Assembly (NCBI RefSeq): GCF_024586455.1
Contig: NW_026089623.1
Coordinates: forward strand, 15,504,236 to 15,568,235
Direction: 5' to 3'
Origin: Bactrocera neohumeralis
Taxonomy: Eukaryota > Arthropoda > Insecta > Diptera > Tephritidae
DNA: 64,000 nt
Positions 32,453 through 44,193 of the stretch are shown in pieces (the first letter of the stretch is position 1; each line of letters opens with the position of its first letter). The notes beneath the pieces are model-generated. The model was not told the DNA's origin. It searched no databases and worked only from the letters and a program-made list of their open reading frames with translations. Position numbers and translations under genes: made by a program.

Positions 32453-35400
32453 GAGGATGGAGTCATGTGTAGAAGTTCACGCAAGGGAGGAAAGTTCTCT
32501 GATCGCCATTCACTTGGGAGTGGCCAGAAACCATTCTTTTACACATGGCTCAAGCAGCTCACTACTTCCGGTCTTTGACCAAGTATCCTCTGGGTAGCCT
32601 AAAAACATCCGTTTGAAGGCGAGTTAAAGTGAGAAGGCGAAACATCCCCTGCATAGGGGTGTGCGCTGGGTTTGGGACCCGCCACGTAAAAAACACCCCC
32701 AGTGAATAAGTATAACCAGCCTCGGATGAGAGACCCCCCTTTTGATGACGACCGTGGCAAACGAAATAAGGACTACGAATTGAGGACATGCACCTGGAAT
32801 GTCCGGACCCTTAATTGGGAAAGTGCCGCTGCCCAGCTGGTTGACGTCCTCGTAAAAACAAAGGCTGACATCACCGCCGTCCAAGAGATACCATGGACGG
32901 GACAAGGACAGAGATGAGTAGGTCCTTGTGACATTTACTACAGTGACCATTTAAAGGAGCGCAAGTTTGGTGTTGGATTCGTGGTGGGAGAGAGACTCCG
33001 TCGCCGAGTACTATCATTCACTCCGGTGAATGAACGTCTAGCCACAATCCGCATCAAAGCGAGGTTCTTCAACATATCGCTGATCTGCGCCCACGCTCCG
33101 ACGGATGAGAAGGACGATGTGACCAAGGATGCCTTTTATGAGTGCTTGGAGCGCACTTATGAAGGCTGCCCCCGCCACGATGTCAAAATCGTGCTTGGCG
33201 ACTTTAACGCCAGGGTGGGCAAAGAAGGTATCTTTGGCACTACGGTCGGTAAATTCAGCCTCCACGAGGAAACATCCCCAAATGGGTTGAGGCTGATCGA
33301 CTTCGCCGGGGCCCGAAATATGGTTATCTGTAGTACTAGATTCCAGCACAAAAAATTCATCAAGCTACCTGGCTGTCTCCGGATCGAAAAACTACCAACC
33401 AGATCGATCATGTTGTGATAGACGGAAGACACGTCTCCAGTGTTTTAGATGTGCGTGCGCTCCGAGGCCCTAACATCGACTCAGACCACTATCTTGTTGC
33501 AGCCAAGATTCGCACCCGCCTCTGTGCAGCAAAAAACGCACGCCAACAAACACAAGGAAGGTTCGACGTCGAAAAGCTGCAATCACAACAGACTGCCGAA
33601 CGATTTTCTACTCAGATTGCACTCCTGCTCTCTGAGAGCACTCATCAACAACTCGGTATAAGGGAACTGTGGGACGGCATTTCAAGCTCCTTACGTACAG
33701 CTGCATCCGAAACCCTTGGTTTTCGGAAAGTGCAAAGAACAACTGGTACGACGAGGAGTGCCGCGCCGTAGCGGAGAGAAAACAGGCTGCCTACCTCGCA
33801 ACGTTACGATCGACCACAACACGTGCGGGATGGGATAGATACCGAGAATTGAAGAAGGAAGCGAGACGCATCTGCAGACAGAAAAAGAAAGAGGCCGAAA
33901 TGCGTGAGTATGAAGAGCTTGATAAGCTGACCGACAGGGGTAATGCTCGAAAATTCTACGAAAAAATGCGGCGGCTTACAGAAGGTTTCAAGACCGGAGC
34001 ATACTCTTGTAGAACCCCCAAAGGTGATCTAGTCCCTGATGCCCAGATCATACTTAAATTATGGAGGGAACACTTCTCCAGCCTGCTGAATGGCAGTGAA
34101 CGCACAACACCAGGAGAAGGCGAACCCGATTCCCAATCGATGACGATGGAGCAGACGTTCCATTACCCGACCATGAAGAAGTTCGAATAGCAATTACCCG
34201 CCTGAAGAACAACAAAGCGGCAGGGGCCGACGGATTGCCGGCCGAGCTATTCAAACACGGCGGCGAAGAACTGATAAGGAGCATGCATCAGCTTCTTTGC
34301 AAAATATGGTCGGACGAAAGCATGCCCAACGATTGGAATTTAAGTGTGCTATGCTCAATCCATAAAAAAGGAGACCCCACAATCTGCGCCAACTACCGTG
34401 GGATTAGCCTCCTCAACATCGCATATAAGGTTATATCGAGCGTATTGTGTGAAAGATTAAAGCCCAGCGTCAACAAACTGATTGGACCTTATCAGTGTGG
34501 CTTCAGACCTGGAAAATCAACAACCGACCAGATATTCACCATGCGCCAAATCTTGGAAAAGACCCGTGAAAGGAGAATCGATACACACCACCTCTTCGTC
34601 GATTTCAAAGCTGCTTTCCACAGCACGAAAAGGAGCTGCCTTTATGCCGCGATGTCTGAATTTGGTATCCCCGCAAAACTAAGACGGCTGTGTAAACTGA
34701 CGTTGAGCAACACCAAAAGCTCCGTCAGGATCGGGAAGGACCTCTCCGAGCCGTTCGATACCAAACGAGGTTTCAGACAAGGCGACTCCCTATCGTGCGA
34801 TTTCTTCAACCTGCTTCTGGAGAAAAATAGTACGAGCTGCAGAACTAAACAGAGAAGGTACCATCTTCTATAAGAGTGTACATCCTGTCATCAAACAAAC
34901 AGTCGTCGCACTCGCGACTTGGCACTCACGTCACTGTTGACAGTCATAACTTTGAAGTCGTAGATAATTTCGTCTATCTTGGAACCAGCGTAAACACCAC
35001 CAACAATGTCAGCCTAGAAATCCAACGCAGGATAACTCTTGCCAACAGGTGCTACTTCGGACTGAGTAGGCAATTGAAAAGTAAAGTCCTCTCGACGAAC
35101 AAAAGCCAAACTCTATAAGTCGCTCATAATTCCCGTCCTGCTATATGGTGCAGAGGCTTGGACGTTGTCAACAACTGATGAGTCGACGTTGCGAGTTTTC
35201 GAGAGAAAAGTTCTGCGAAAGATTTATGGTCCTTTGCGCGTTGGCCACGGCGAATATCGCATTCGATGGAACGATGAACTGTACGAGATATACGACGACA
35301 TTGACAAAATTCAGCGATTCAAGAGACAGCGGCTATGCTGGCTAGGTCATGTTGTCCGAATGGACGAAAACACTCCAGCTCTGAAAGTATTCGACGCTGT

Positions 35401-35517
35401 ACCCGCCGGGGGAAGCAGAGGAAGAGGAAGACCTCCAAAAGGAGAAACGACTGGCGCGCTGTTGTTAACTCGGCTATAATCGCGTAAGCGGTGTCTACGC
35501 CAATTAAGAAGAAGAAG
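32453..35517 (+). pseudogene. RTE-like LINE, copy C (left)
   Basis: Starts 'gaggatggagtcatgtg' and ends in the tail 'aattaagaagaagaag'. The order is: 5' piece 'MRDPPFDDDRGKRNKDYELR' and 'TWNVRTLN', endonuclease, linker, reverse transcriptase to 'GFRQGDSLSCDFFNLLLEK', then a jump at about 34877-34882 that removes the Y-A-D-D box, and the C-terminal domain with a second deletion after 'GRGRPP'. The stop at 32915-32917 is TGA where copy A has CGA, a CpG-type change. One-base losses near 33345, 33735, 34130 and 34825 break frames that are open in the right copy, so some may be sequencing errors. Lies head to head with copy B. Confidence 0.88.
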
Positions 35518-35727
35518 ATTCCGGAATTTAGTGGAAAATCAAAATTAAACATCGAATCAAAAAAATTGTAATTACCCTCATACTGTTGAACATTTGTAAA
35601 AAGAGTAGAAACCAATCGAATTAAATTGAATCAAAATACCCTTTTAAGCGACACGGGTGTATTATTTAAAGAAGTGGAAGTGGTAAGTGTCACAAGGGTA
35701 AAAGTGAAGTGAGCATCTACTCAAACA
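35518..35727 (+). repeat. BEL-2 5' LTR, 3' part (left copy)
   Basis: Matches 57112-57315, the end of the BEL-2 3' LTR ('gtggaaaatcaaaattaaac', 'acccttttaagcgacacggg', 'gtattatttaaa.aagtgg'). The first 310 bases of the LTR are missing; the LINE C tail takes their place. Confidence 0.85.
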
Positions 35728-35728
35728 T

Positions 35729-35743
35729 TGGTCCTTCGAGCCG
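35729..35743 (+). promoter_or_regulatory. BEL-2 primer-binding site, tRNA-Tyr type (left copy)
   Basis: TGGTCCTTCGAGCCG starts one base after the LTR end and matches the complement of the animal tRNA-Tyr 3' end over 15 bases. Confidence 0.8.
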
Positions 35744-37864
35744 CAAAGAAAGGCACTATTTGGAAAAAAATAAAAAGACTCAAGCGGCAAAATAATTAAA
35801 GGTGCGGTGACAGATACACATATATACATATACAAAAAAAAAATTTCAAGAAAAATAAAATATATAGGAAAAAAAAGTTCCGTTAGGTGACATATCCATA
35901 CATATGTATATATATAAACAAAAAACCGGTTTGAAAAACGGACACAAAACGGTTCCGTGGTGTGATTCCCAAATCAAAATCAAAATCAAAAAAAAATTAC
36001 AATAATAAAACAAAAAAAGTACAATACATATAAATATACATAAACATACAAGACAGTGCTTAAAACCGAAAACCAAAAAAAAAAACCAAACACCGGGCGC
36101 GAAATATTACTTATCAAAAAACAAAAAAAAAATCCACACGGGCGCGAGCTTAATATATGTACATATGTATATTAAAAAAAAAAATTTTTTTAAATTTTAT
36201 ATCCTTGTGAAAAACCAAAATAAAAGTGAAATTAAAAACACCAAAAAAAAAAATAATTATAAAAATAATAATTATAAAAAGACAAGCCAACCAATCCTGC
36301 GGAACAAGCAACCAAAAGGAAGGAAACAGAGAGGAGCAAATTGGACGCAGTGGCAAACTACCCCACTTCCCCATTCAAAACCGTATATAAAGCCCTTAAA
36401 CTCCTTTTGATAGCGGCACAAAGTGAGTGTATCTACATATATTTATTATATATACCATTTGTACTTATTTGCATAGATGTATGTTGAAAGTTACAGTTGA
36501 TTCTATAAATTTTTAATATCCTGTAAATTTTAATAGAACGTTGCTACAAACTGTCCGAACTTACGGTTGATATAAAAAATATTTTTTTTTTAAATCGCCA
36601 AATATATGTTTTTATTAATTATATAGTATATATATATGTATATATATATAATATATATATAATGACAGGTACTGTATATATATATAATTATATGTATACC
36701 GGCATATACATATCTGATAAAAGGCCTACTTACATATGTGTCTAAACACACAACACTAAACCTCAAAAAAAAATAAATAAAAAACCAAATTTCAAGTATT
36801 CACTTGACAAAATTTTCCGGCAATACCCCTTATACTCAAAACAGTATAAGCAGGATTGTGCAAAAAGTAAGCTAGGGCAATTGCGAAATTTAAAAAGAGA
36901 AAAGAAAAATAACAAAACCAAACATACATATATGACAATAGTTACCACTTTCATATGTATGTACATACCTTACATTCCGAAACAAAGTGAGAAACAAAAT
37001 TAAGGCGACATACACCCACATGTATGTATAAACAGCATAACTAAAATGTTTACATATTGACCAAAAGTGCATACCTGCACTTCACCGATTTTCTATTCCC
37101 GCGTTATCCGTACGGCAAATATTATATACATACATACATACATACATACGGCATACAATTTGCTATGCCGGTATATACAACGTACATAGGGTACAAAATT
37201 AAAGTAAAATTTCACAAATTTTACAAAATTCCGGAAAAATAAAGCGGTAAATGCGAAATTTTAATTTATTAAAAATTTTAAAAAATTCGTTATTTAAAAA
37301 AAAAAATTAATTACGCGTCAAAATAAAACAAAAATTTTAAGAGTTGGTAGAAAGGAAAAGCAAATACATAAGTATTGCCATTTTGAAGTGTTCACACACA
37401 CATACTTATATTCAAAGACCAAATCGGCACCTGTCCAGCAATACCCCTTGTTCTTGTTAAAGCACAAGCAAGCAGGATTGCAAACAAAACAAAAAAAAAT
37501 AAATTTTTAACATCTTACGTATGCACATAAACACGCACATATTGTGCAAACTTATATAGAAAGGTCATCAACCTTTTTCTCCTTTTTGCATTATCGTATA
37601 TTCAAGTATACGCTATACATAAGTATTTGCTAACGATACGAAAATATTAAATAAAATAAAAAACAAAAACAAGAACAAACTAGTAGCTAAATATATAAGC
37701 ACCGGGAATAAGTAAAACGAAATACGCGTTCGTTATTTGATAGATTGCGTATACAACAAAAAAAAAAAAAATTTATCTTAACGATTTCACGCGTACTTAT
37801 TATTATGAGAAGTACACTGAGAGAATTTTGTTTCTCATAATTTCAATTTTCTCATATTATCTAA
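35744..37864 (+). other. BEL-2 leader (left copy), no gene
   Basis: About 2.1 kb of A-rich sequence with many ATATGTATATA-type dinucleotide runs (notably 36620-36700), between primer site and gag. Short frames are low-complexity (runs of K, N, F, Y, I) and I do not believe them. 'gacgggcgcgagctt'-like GC-rich spots at 36100-36150 and a repeated 'aatacccctt..actcaaaa'/'caagcaagcaggattg' motif at 36825 and 37438 are the only visible structure. Confidence 0.65.
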
Positions 37865-38735
37865 ATGAACGGAGATTCTAAGGAATCTAAATTAATACAA
37901 TGCTACACGCTCAAAGCAAGGCCCAAAGCAAAAAGCTGAAAGATATTTCATATGCTAAATTTATTGCTGAGAGTGACAGTCTAATTCGATACTGTACTCG
38001 GTTTTCATCTTCACCGATTCAAGACAATTCTGAATCGGTATTAGAAATCAAAAAAATAAATCTAAGCAATTTCTGGACACGTCTCCAAGCTGCGTATGAC
38101 GCAATTGTAGAATCTGACGAATCAGATCTACCTGAAAATTTCAAATCTTCAGCATACTCCAAATATGAACACTGCTTAGACCAGTACGAGGAAACGAGAG
38201 CTATGATTTCCGATCAATTGAGATTAATTAAAGCAATTGCACCTACTCCACAACCGAGAGTAGAGCTGCCACAAATTCAAAGCCAAGAGGCGAGTTCAGG
38301 CATTCACCTTAAAGTGCCAGCATGCGATACAGAAATATTTCATGGAGGTTATGAACAATGGCCGTCCTTCGGAACATGTTTACGGCCGTGTACATAAACT
38401 CTCCTAAATTATCTAATGCACAAAAATTGTATCACCTCCGATACAAAACAAAAGATCAAGCAGGGGTATTAGTCAAACAGTTCGCTCTTAATGACGAAAA
38501 TTTCAATTATGCTTGAGAAGCTCTAAAAGCCCGTTACGAAAACGAAAGAATATTAGTCGACAAACAAGTCACAATATTAATGAATTTACCAAAAAATCAA
38601 AAAGAAACAAGTGAAGAATTTATAAAACTTCAATCCACTGTTTCAAATTGCTTGCATTGATTGCAAAGATTGCGAAAGCAAATTTAATTGCGTTTATTGC
38701 CATAAACGACATAACTCAATGCTTCACATTACAAA
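37865..38735 (+). pseudogene. BEL-2 gag (left copy)
   Basis: The start region at 37865 reads M-N-G-D-S-K-E-S-K. The long open frame 37900-38397 has 'NFWTRLQAAYDAIVESDESD', 'SKYEHCLDQYEETRAM' and 'GIHLKVPACDTEIFHGGYEQ'. A lost C near 38370 shifts the frame. A TGA at 38514-38516 stands where BEL-1 has tryptophan (TGG). At about 38655 the text jumps from 'STVSNCL' to the zinc-knuckle piece 'CKDCESKFNCVYCHKRHNSM', removing about 130 codons present in BEL-1. Shared with the right copy at 52072. Confidence 0.85.
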
Positions 38736-40690
38736 TTTTTCCAGATTCGCTCAAAATAACGCTAATGTTAAAACAGCTGCGGGATTAGTTGCAACAGCAA
38801 ATCCCGACTTACAAAATTCAGAAAATTGTCAAGAAGCACCATGCTGCTCAAAGGCTTTCAAAACTCGGATCGCTACAGCGAAAACCAAAGCAGTGTATTA
38901 TTACCCACAGCAGTGGTTTCCATCGAGCACCGAGAGAACATTTTAAACTTAGGGCCTTAATAGACCAAGGATCTCAACGATCTTTTATAGCTTTATAGCG
39001 TCAAGGGGCACAAAGCAGGCTACAACTGCCAACAAAACTAGCTAATTTTGAAATTACGGGAATGGGCGGAAGTAGCAAAAACTCAAACAAAATCTTTCAT
39101 TACCCTTATTTCCCCCAAGCGGATAAGCGCATACAAGCAGAAGCTATTGTCTTACCGCAATTAACCAACATGCTACCAAGCTATCATATAAATAGCAAGC
39201 ATTGGCAAAAGGTTTCACACCTAAAGCTAGCAGACCCAAACTGCAAACACACCCAACTCAAATATATCTTCTATTAGGCAGCAATCTCATACCACAAATT
39301 AATCTCGAAGGTATTGAGAAAATTACCAAAACACTTCTGGCGCAAAATACCATTTTCGGATGGGTCCTAAGCGGACTAGTTGCGGAACCAGTCACAACAG
39401 TGACAACTCAAGTTGAGGAAATCTCAAACGAGTACCTCAATACTCAACTGAAGAAATTTTGGGAGTTAGAAGAACTTCCCCCCATATCAATCACAACCCC
39501 AGAAGATCGATATTGTGAGGATTTTTACAAATCCACAACTACTCGATTAGATAATGGCCGGTACGTCGACTACCACTAAAGCTAGAAATTTCCCCACATA
39601 CTGCCTTAGGTCATTCTCGTACCTCTGCTATCCAACAGTTTTTAAGTATGGAAAAAAACCTACTTAAAAAGGCGAGCTAAAACCAGAATACGATAGGGTT
39701 TTAGAAGAATACCTCCATTTAAACCACATAGAGGAAGTCAGCCCTGGCGAAAAAATTATAAAAAGTAAATACAATTCTTTTTACCTGCCCCATCATGCAG
39801 TAATAAAGCCAGACAAAAAAACCACAAAGGTAAGAGTTGTCTTTAATGCATCAAAATCATCAAGTTCGGGGAATTCCCTAAATGACATTTTATTTACGGG
39901 ACCCACGCTTCAGCTAGATTTAATGCTCACTCATACTAAATTGGCGTATACACAGATACGTTTCAATGGGGATGTTGAGAAAATGTATCGACAAATAGTC
40001 GTACATGATGATGATCAAGATTTTCAGCGAATTATTTTCCGAAAATCTCCCAACAGTCCACTACGCGACTTTGAATTAAAAACAGTTACCTTTGGCGTAA
40101 ACTGTGCCCCATACCTCGCCATTCGTACACTCCACGAACTGGTAGAAGACACAAAGTCAGAATTTCCTCTGGCAACACAAGTGTTGAAAACACAAACGTA
40201 TGTAGACGACATTCTGTCCGGAAGCCACAATCTTCCACAGGCATACGAGTCACTAGCACAAGTGACACAAGCGCTCAATACAGCAGGGTTTCCGTTGAAA
40301 AAGATAACGGCGAACCACCCTAATATTTTAAAGGACATACCGAAAGAAAATCTATTAGACACTAATTTCCTTAAATTCGAAAAAGAAAGCACAACAACAA
40401 AACTTTGGGGATACAATGAATGCGATATCTGACCAGTTTTCATACACTAATGAGTCAATATCCGCATATCAGCTATAACAAAGAGGCAAATTTTATCCTC
40501 GGTGGCAAAAACTTTTCGACCCCGCAGAATGGCTTTCTGCCAATTATGGATACAAGCAAAGATTCTAATACAAGAATTGTGGCTAGACGGAACTGACTGG
40601 GATGAACAAGTGAAACCACTTCGTTTAGAAACGTGGTCCCAGTTCGCGGGTAATCTGAATGATATCTCACAGATACAAATCCCACGATGG
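38736..40690 (+). pseudogene. BEL-2 protease and reverse transcriptase (left copy)
   Basis: In order: aspartic protease block 'LRALIDQGSQRSFIAL' at 38950-38995, followed by TAG; DUF1758-type 'ILGWVLSG'-like piece ('IFGWVLSGLVAEP'); then the reverse transcriptase in shifted frames, with 'VRVVFNASKSSSSGNSLNDI' (as KVRVVFNASKSSSSGN), 'FNGDVEKMYRQIVVHDDDQD', 'FGVNCAPYLAIRTLHEL' and 'TQTYVDDILSGSHNL' (Y-V-D-D active site). Most shifts in this copy are single bases lost or gained relative to 53000-54900. After 40690 the sequence is unreliable. Confidence 0.85.
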
Positions 40691-41245
40691 TAAATTTGGG
40701 GCCCCGAACAAAGTTTAACCATTTTTGGGTGCCTTTTGAAAAAGGATATTTGCCCCCATCTTAAAAAAAACTGGGCCGGACCACAATACCTTTCTGGTTT
40801 AACCAAAAACAATTGGGCCCCCTTAAAAAAAATAATTTTGGGCCCCGACTGGAAAAAGGGGGGTGCGCTACTACTTAGCCAAACCTTTTGTATCCAATTT
40901 TGGGGCAAACGGATCAAAATGACCAAATCCCAAAATTTTATCTCTGGTCTGATTCTGAAATTGTATTAGCCGGGGTTTGAAAAACCCCCCATGCAGGGGA
41001 AAACATATTTAAAACGAACCCTTCAAATCCCTTTTTTCCAGTGGGGTCAAACCCCTTTGGCGAAAGTGGTAGTGCTGACAACCCGCTGACCTTTGGGGCC
41101 AAAGGGGGGGGCCCTCTGCACCTGGCCCCAAACCCCCTGCTCTTTGGGGGGAATGGGCCCCCGATGGTTAATAGTCCCCCCCTTTTTGGGGCCCCGATCG
41201 CCCAATAAAGCAAATAACCCCCCCAAAATCGGGGAAAAACGATTT
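40691..41245 (+). other. Corrupted sequence before the gap
   Basis: Base order still follows 54905-55453, but homopolymers are inflated (gggg, cccc, tttt, aaaa) and many single bases are replaced by their neighbours. For example 'aactacatggcttctgtg' of the right copy appears as 'aaccatttttgggtgcc'. No feature should be called here. Confidence 0.9.
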
Positions 41246-41345
41246 NNNNNNNNNNNNNNNNNNNNNNNNNNNNNNNNNNNNNNNNNNNNNNNNNNNNNNN
41301 NNNNNNNNNNNNNNNNNNNNNNNNNNNNNNNNNNNNNNNNNNNNN
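41246..41345. other. Assembly gap of 100 N
   Basis: Exactly 100 unknown bases, the usual placeholder for a gap of unknown length. Any reading frame drawn through it is meaningless. Confidence 0.98.
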
Positions 41346-41352
41346 GTTTGGG

Positions 41353-41572
41353 CGAGAGATAGAGAGAAATATGCTGCGATAATTAAAAATCTGTGATATT
41401 TTTTATTTTTTTTCTTTCAATATACAATATATGTATAGTATATATTTGACATGTAAACAATACATTATTATATTAATATTATGCTTATTAATATTGTACA
41501 TATTATTAAATGTTATATGATCACCAATATTCGAAAATATTCTAATATGAATTGGCAAATAAAGAAGAAGAA
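41353..41572 (+). pseudogene. LINE 3' end (right copy)
   Basis: Contains only the last codons ('RDREKYAAIIKNL'), the 3' untranslated part and the GAA tail of the LINE that is complete at 24861-27326. Confidence 0.85.
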
Positions 41573-41582
41573 GTACAAATCA

Positions 41583-41661
41583 CCCGTGTGCATATATGTA
41601 CACTAACGTTGATTTCTTTAGGAAAACTAGTGGTGGTATAAAAGGTGAGTGTGAAAATACA
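41583..41661 (+). repeat. BEL-1 LTR end (right copy)
   Basis: Counterpart of 27337-27418, ending in 'aaaataca' and followed by CATAT and the minisatellite unit (41662-41775). Confidence 0.85.
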
Positions 41662-41775
41662 CATATGTACATACATTCATTATAACAAGTGTCGCACATA
41701 CATATGTATATTATTTCTTTGGCACAATTGTCTGTATGTTTACGAAAGCAAATGCGAGCCACATACATATATATA

Positions 41776-42211
41776 TGTGGTATGGCATCCCTGGCAGAAA
41801 GGGAAACTAGGAAAAGGGACAATACAGAAATGATGTAGCGTGGGTTGCCCGATTGCGATGAGCAAAAAGAAAGGGGAGTCAGAAGTCGGTCGCCAAACTG
41901 AACAGACGCGCGCAGCAAACTAAGAAGAAGTATTTTAACTGAAAACTAAAAGAATAAGTGAAGATTGTATTGTAACTAAAAGTGGAAAGAATAACGTCAT
42001 TGTATAAAGAAGAAGTATTTTAACTAAACCGAAAGGATTAAGTGAAGATTATATTGTAACAAAAGTGGAAAGAATAACGTTTTGTAATTAAGATTATTGC
42101 AACTAAAAGCGAATTGTATCTTTTAAATAAAAGTAAACCAATAAACATTTTCAAACCAAAAGAGCATACTTATTTTGGATATTGTGGACTGAAAAGGGTA
42201 GCGAACCGTCA
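41776..42211 (+). repeat. mdg3-like 5' LTR (right copy)
   Basis: Counterpart of 27531-27969, starting TGTGGTATGGCATC. Differences are mostly single bases in A runs. Confidence 0.78.
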
Positions 42212-42214
42212 AAT

Positions 42215-42232
42215 TGGTGTCAGAAGTGGGAT
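42215..42232 (+). promoter_or_regulatory. tRNA-Leu primer-binding site (right copy)
   Basis: TGGTGTCAGAAGTGGGAT, identical to 27973-27990. The leader that follows (42233-42930) has the same 101-bp tandem repeat and no gene. Confidence 0.85.
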
Positions 42233-42930
42233 GTGCGGGTTTTTCCTTTTGAGGGAAAATTACGAACGAAAATTGCGTTAGACCTTCAGCGAAAAGTGCG
42301 TAAAGACAAAACGGTTGTGCGGGCAATCTGGGGCAAAGTACAGTCCTTAGAAGTTCCGAAATTTCTGGAAAACTGTACAGCCGCGCAGTGGACCGTTAGG
42401 CCCGTTATTAAAGTACCGCTATAAAGTAGCGCAGACGCAAAGAATTTTATTTTGAGTGATCTGAGTGCGACTCAGAAGTGTAAAGCAGTGGTGGCTGCAA
42501 AATCTGCTCGCGATTCGAACAGTGCGAAGCAGAAGTGACCTAGAATTTTATTTTGAGTGATCTGAGTGTGACTCCAGAAGTTTAGCAGTGGTGGCTGCAA
42601 AATCTGCGCGAAGCAGAGTATACAGCAGGGCTAGTTGCATATGTGAGGGCAACAAATGCGTACAGTGGCGGCCAAATAGATCCGAACAACGTGGTAACTA
42701 CGAAGGACATCGTTGGACTTAGCGAAAGTAGAGGTGGCGTCAAGCGTTGGAGTTCATTATACAGATAAGTTACTAAGAGTAGTTAGTTTTAATGAATTAC
42801 TGTAAAATAATTGTCATTAAATAATTAAATTTAAAGTTTCTTGTAAAGTAGTCACATAAGCATACACTTTGTATTTATACGTTTATAAAGCATTTTGAAT
42901 TTGTAATTGCTGCACGCGTAACTGACTAAC

Positions 42931-43464
42931 ATGGACCGTGAACAAATTAGTTGGACAATGAACGAGCTGAAGGAAAAGCTTGTAGAGCTGGGGCTTCCTA
43001 CAAGAGGGCGCAAGGCCACTTTACAGGACAGATTATGCGAACATTTTGGATTGGGAGTAGATGATGTTTCAGATTTTGAGGATGCATCCTCTGTAGTGGA
43101 CGGTGGGGCAAGACAGACACTAGTGAATCACACGTTTTTCACGTTACATGACATCGAGGAATCGTTGAGTCATTTCAGTGGAGTAGGTCAGCCGACAGTG
43201 AAAGATTGGGTTACAGAATTTGAGGAAAATGCACTCGCAGTTAAATGGTCGGACATTCAGAAGTTTTTAAATTTTTAAATGCCAATCAGCAGTTGGTCTT
43301 CTTTAAAGGATCTACTGTTTAAAGAATTCGGAGAAAGGGTTTCATCAGCGGAGGTGCATAGACAGTTGCGTAATCGGCGCAAACGAAGTAACGAGGGTTA
43401 CCGCGAATATTTGTATAAGTTAATGGAACTCGGTTCTCCAATTGACCCGATGAACCCAGTCTAA
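42931..43464 (+). pseudogene. mdg3-like gag (right copy)
   Basis: Same SAP-type N-terminus as 28688 but with two codons fewer at the start (MDREQISWT). It is open to 43278, where a replaced stretch ('aaatttttaaatgcc') introduces a stop in place of the left copy's 'YAKQLLKGAAKVFVRIQ'. It then continues as 'SSWSSLKDLLFKEFGERVSS' and 'LRNRRKRSNEGYREYLYKLM', which is the undamaged version of the left copy's frameshifted end. Confidence 0.78.
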
Positions 43465-43544
43465 TAGAATAGAATTTTTGTTCACACAACTGTACAATTC
43501 CGATATGAAGTAAACTTCCGCTCTTTAATTTGTGTACAATGTCA

Positions 43545-44130
43545 GTATTGCCGCAACCATTCTGCCAGAGATAAATAGATCCCCAACTCTCCTGTCACTG
43601 GAAATGTGAGAACCGCTCACCTACCGAACTTTGACAGTTGACTGGATTGTAGGTTTTGACGTTTTTGATTGGAATGACTGGAACGGCCAGATTGAAATTA
43701 TACCAAAAATATATATGAACGGAGAAATTTGTTGCCGCCGTTCATGATCGTTAATAAAAATTAAAAAAAATGAAAATCAAAGAAAATGTGAAATTTAAAC
43801 ATATTTCATGAAACGTTTTGTAATTTGATGCATAATAGAATTAATTTTTAATTACAAATGATTAAAAACTCTTATTAACTGAGAACTAACAGGCTTAATT
43901 CAGCTTATTAAGTATTGAAAGATCAAAAGTCAGTTGTTTTAATATACCATAAAAAACGATTTAAGTAGTTTCGTCATATATTAAAAGTCCAATAAATAAT
44001 ATAACAATTTGCAATCGTAATAAATGTTGGAAAGAGAGCAATTGTTAAACGTCAACACCTACTGAACTTTGACAGCTAATCGAGCTCAGTAGGTTTTGAC
44101 GTTTAGCAATTGGAAAACGAGCGATGGCCA
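43545..44130 (+). repeat. Foldback elements (right copy)
   Basis: Counterpart of 29355-29960, with the hairpin at about 44038-44112 of the same CAATTG(T/C)TAAACGTC arms. Contains an extra 'aaaacgatttaagtagtttc' segment near 43953 that the left copy lacks but the related unit at about 59005 has. Confidence 0.7.
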
Positions 44131-44193
44131 GATTGAAATTCACCAAAAAATGTGTCAACGGATGGATTTGTTGCATCGTTCAAGACCACTTGA

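Larger units (their letters stand above)
27113..41245 (+). repeat. Left copy of the 14.1-kb duplicated block
   Basis: From the last codons of the LINE to the N gap, this block matches 41353-55453 in order and orientation, with an offset between 14.17 and 14.24 kb. Shared lesions include the TGA in RTE copy C, the TGA in BEL-2 gag and the TAG after the protease block. Differences are mainly one-base changes in homopolymers plus a few short indels. The last 555 bases are corrupted. See the findings for the interpretation as unmerged contig ends. Confidence 0.9.

Noticed and set aside
36165..36410. Lysine/asparagine-rich frames in the BEL-2 leader
   Set aside because: They arise from A-rich low-complexity sequence and change between the two overlap copies.
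41093..41362. Open frame running through the N gap
   Set aside because: Built from corrupted sequence and 100 unknown bases.
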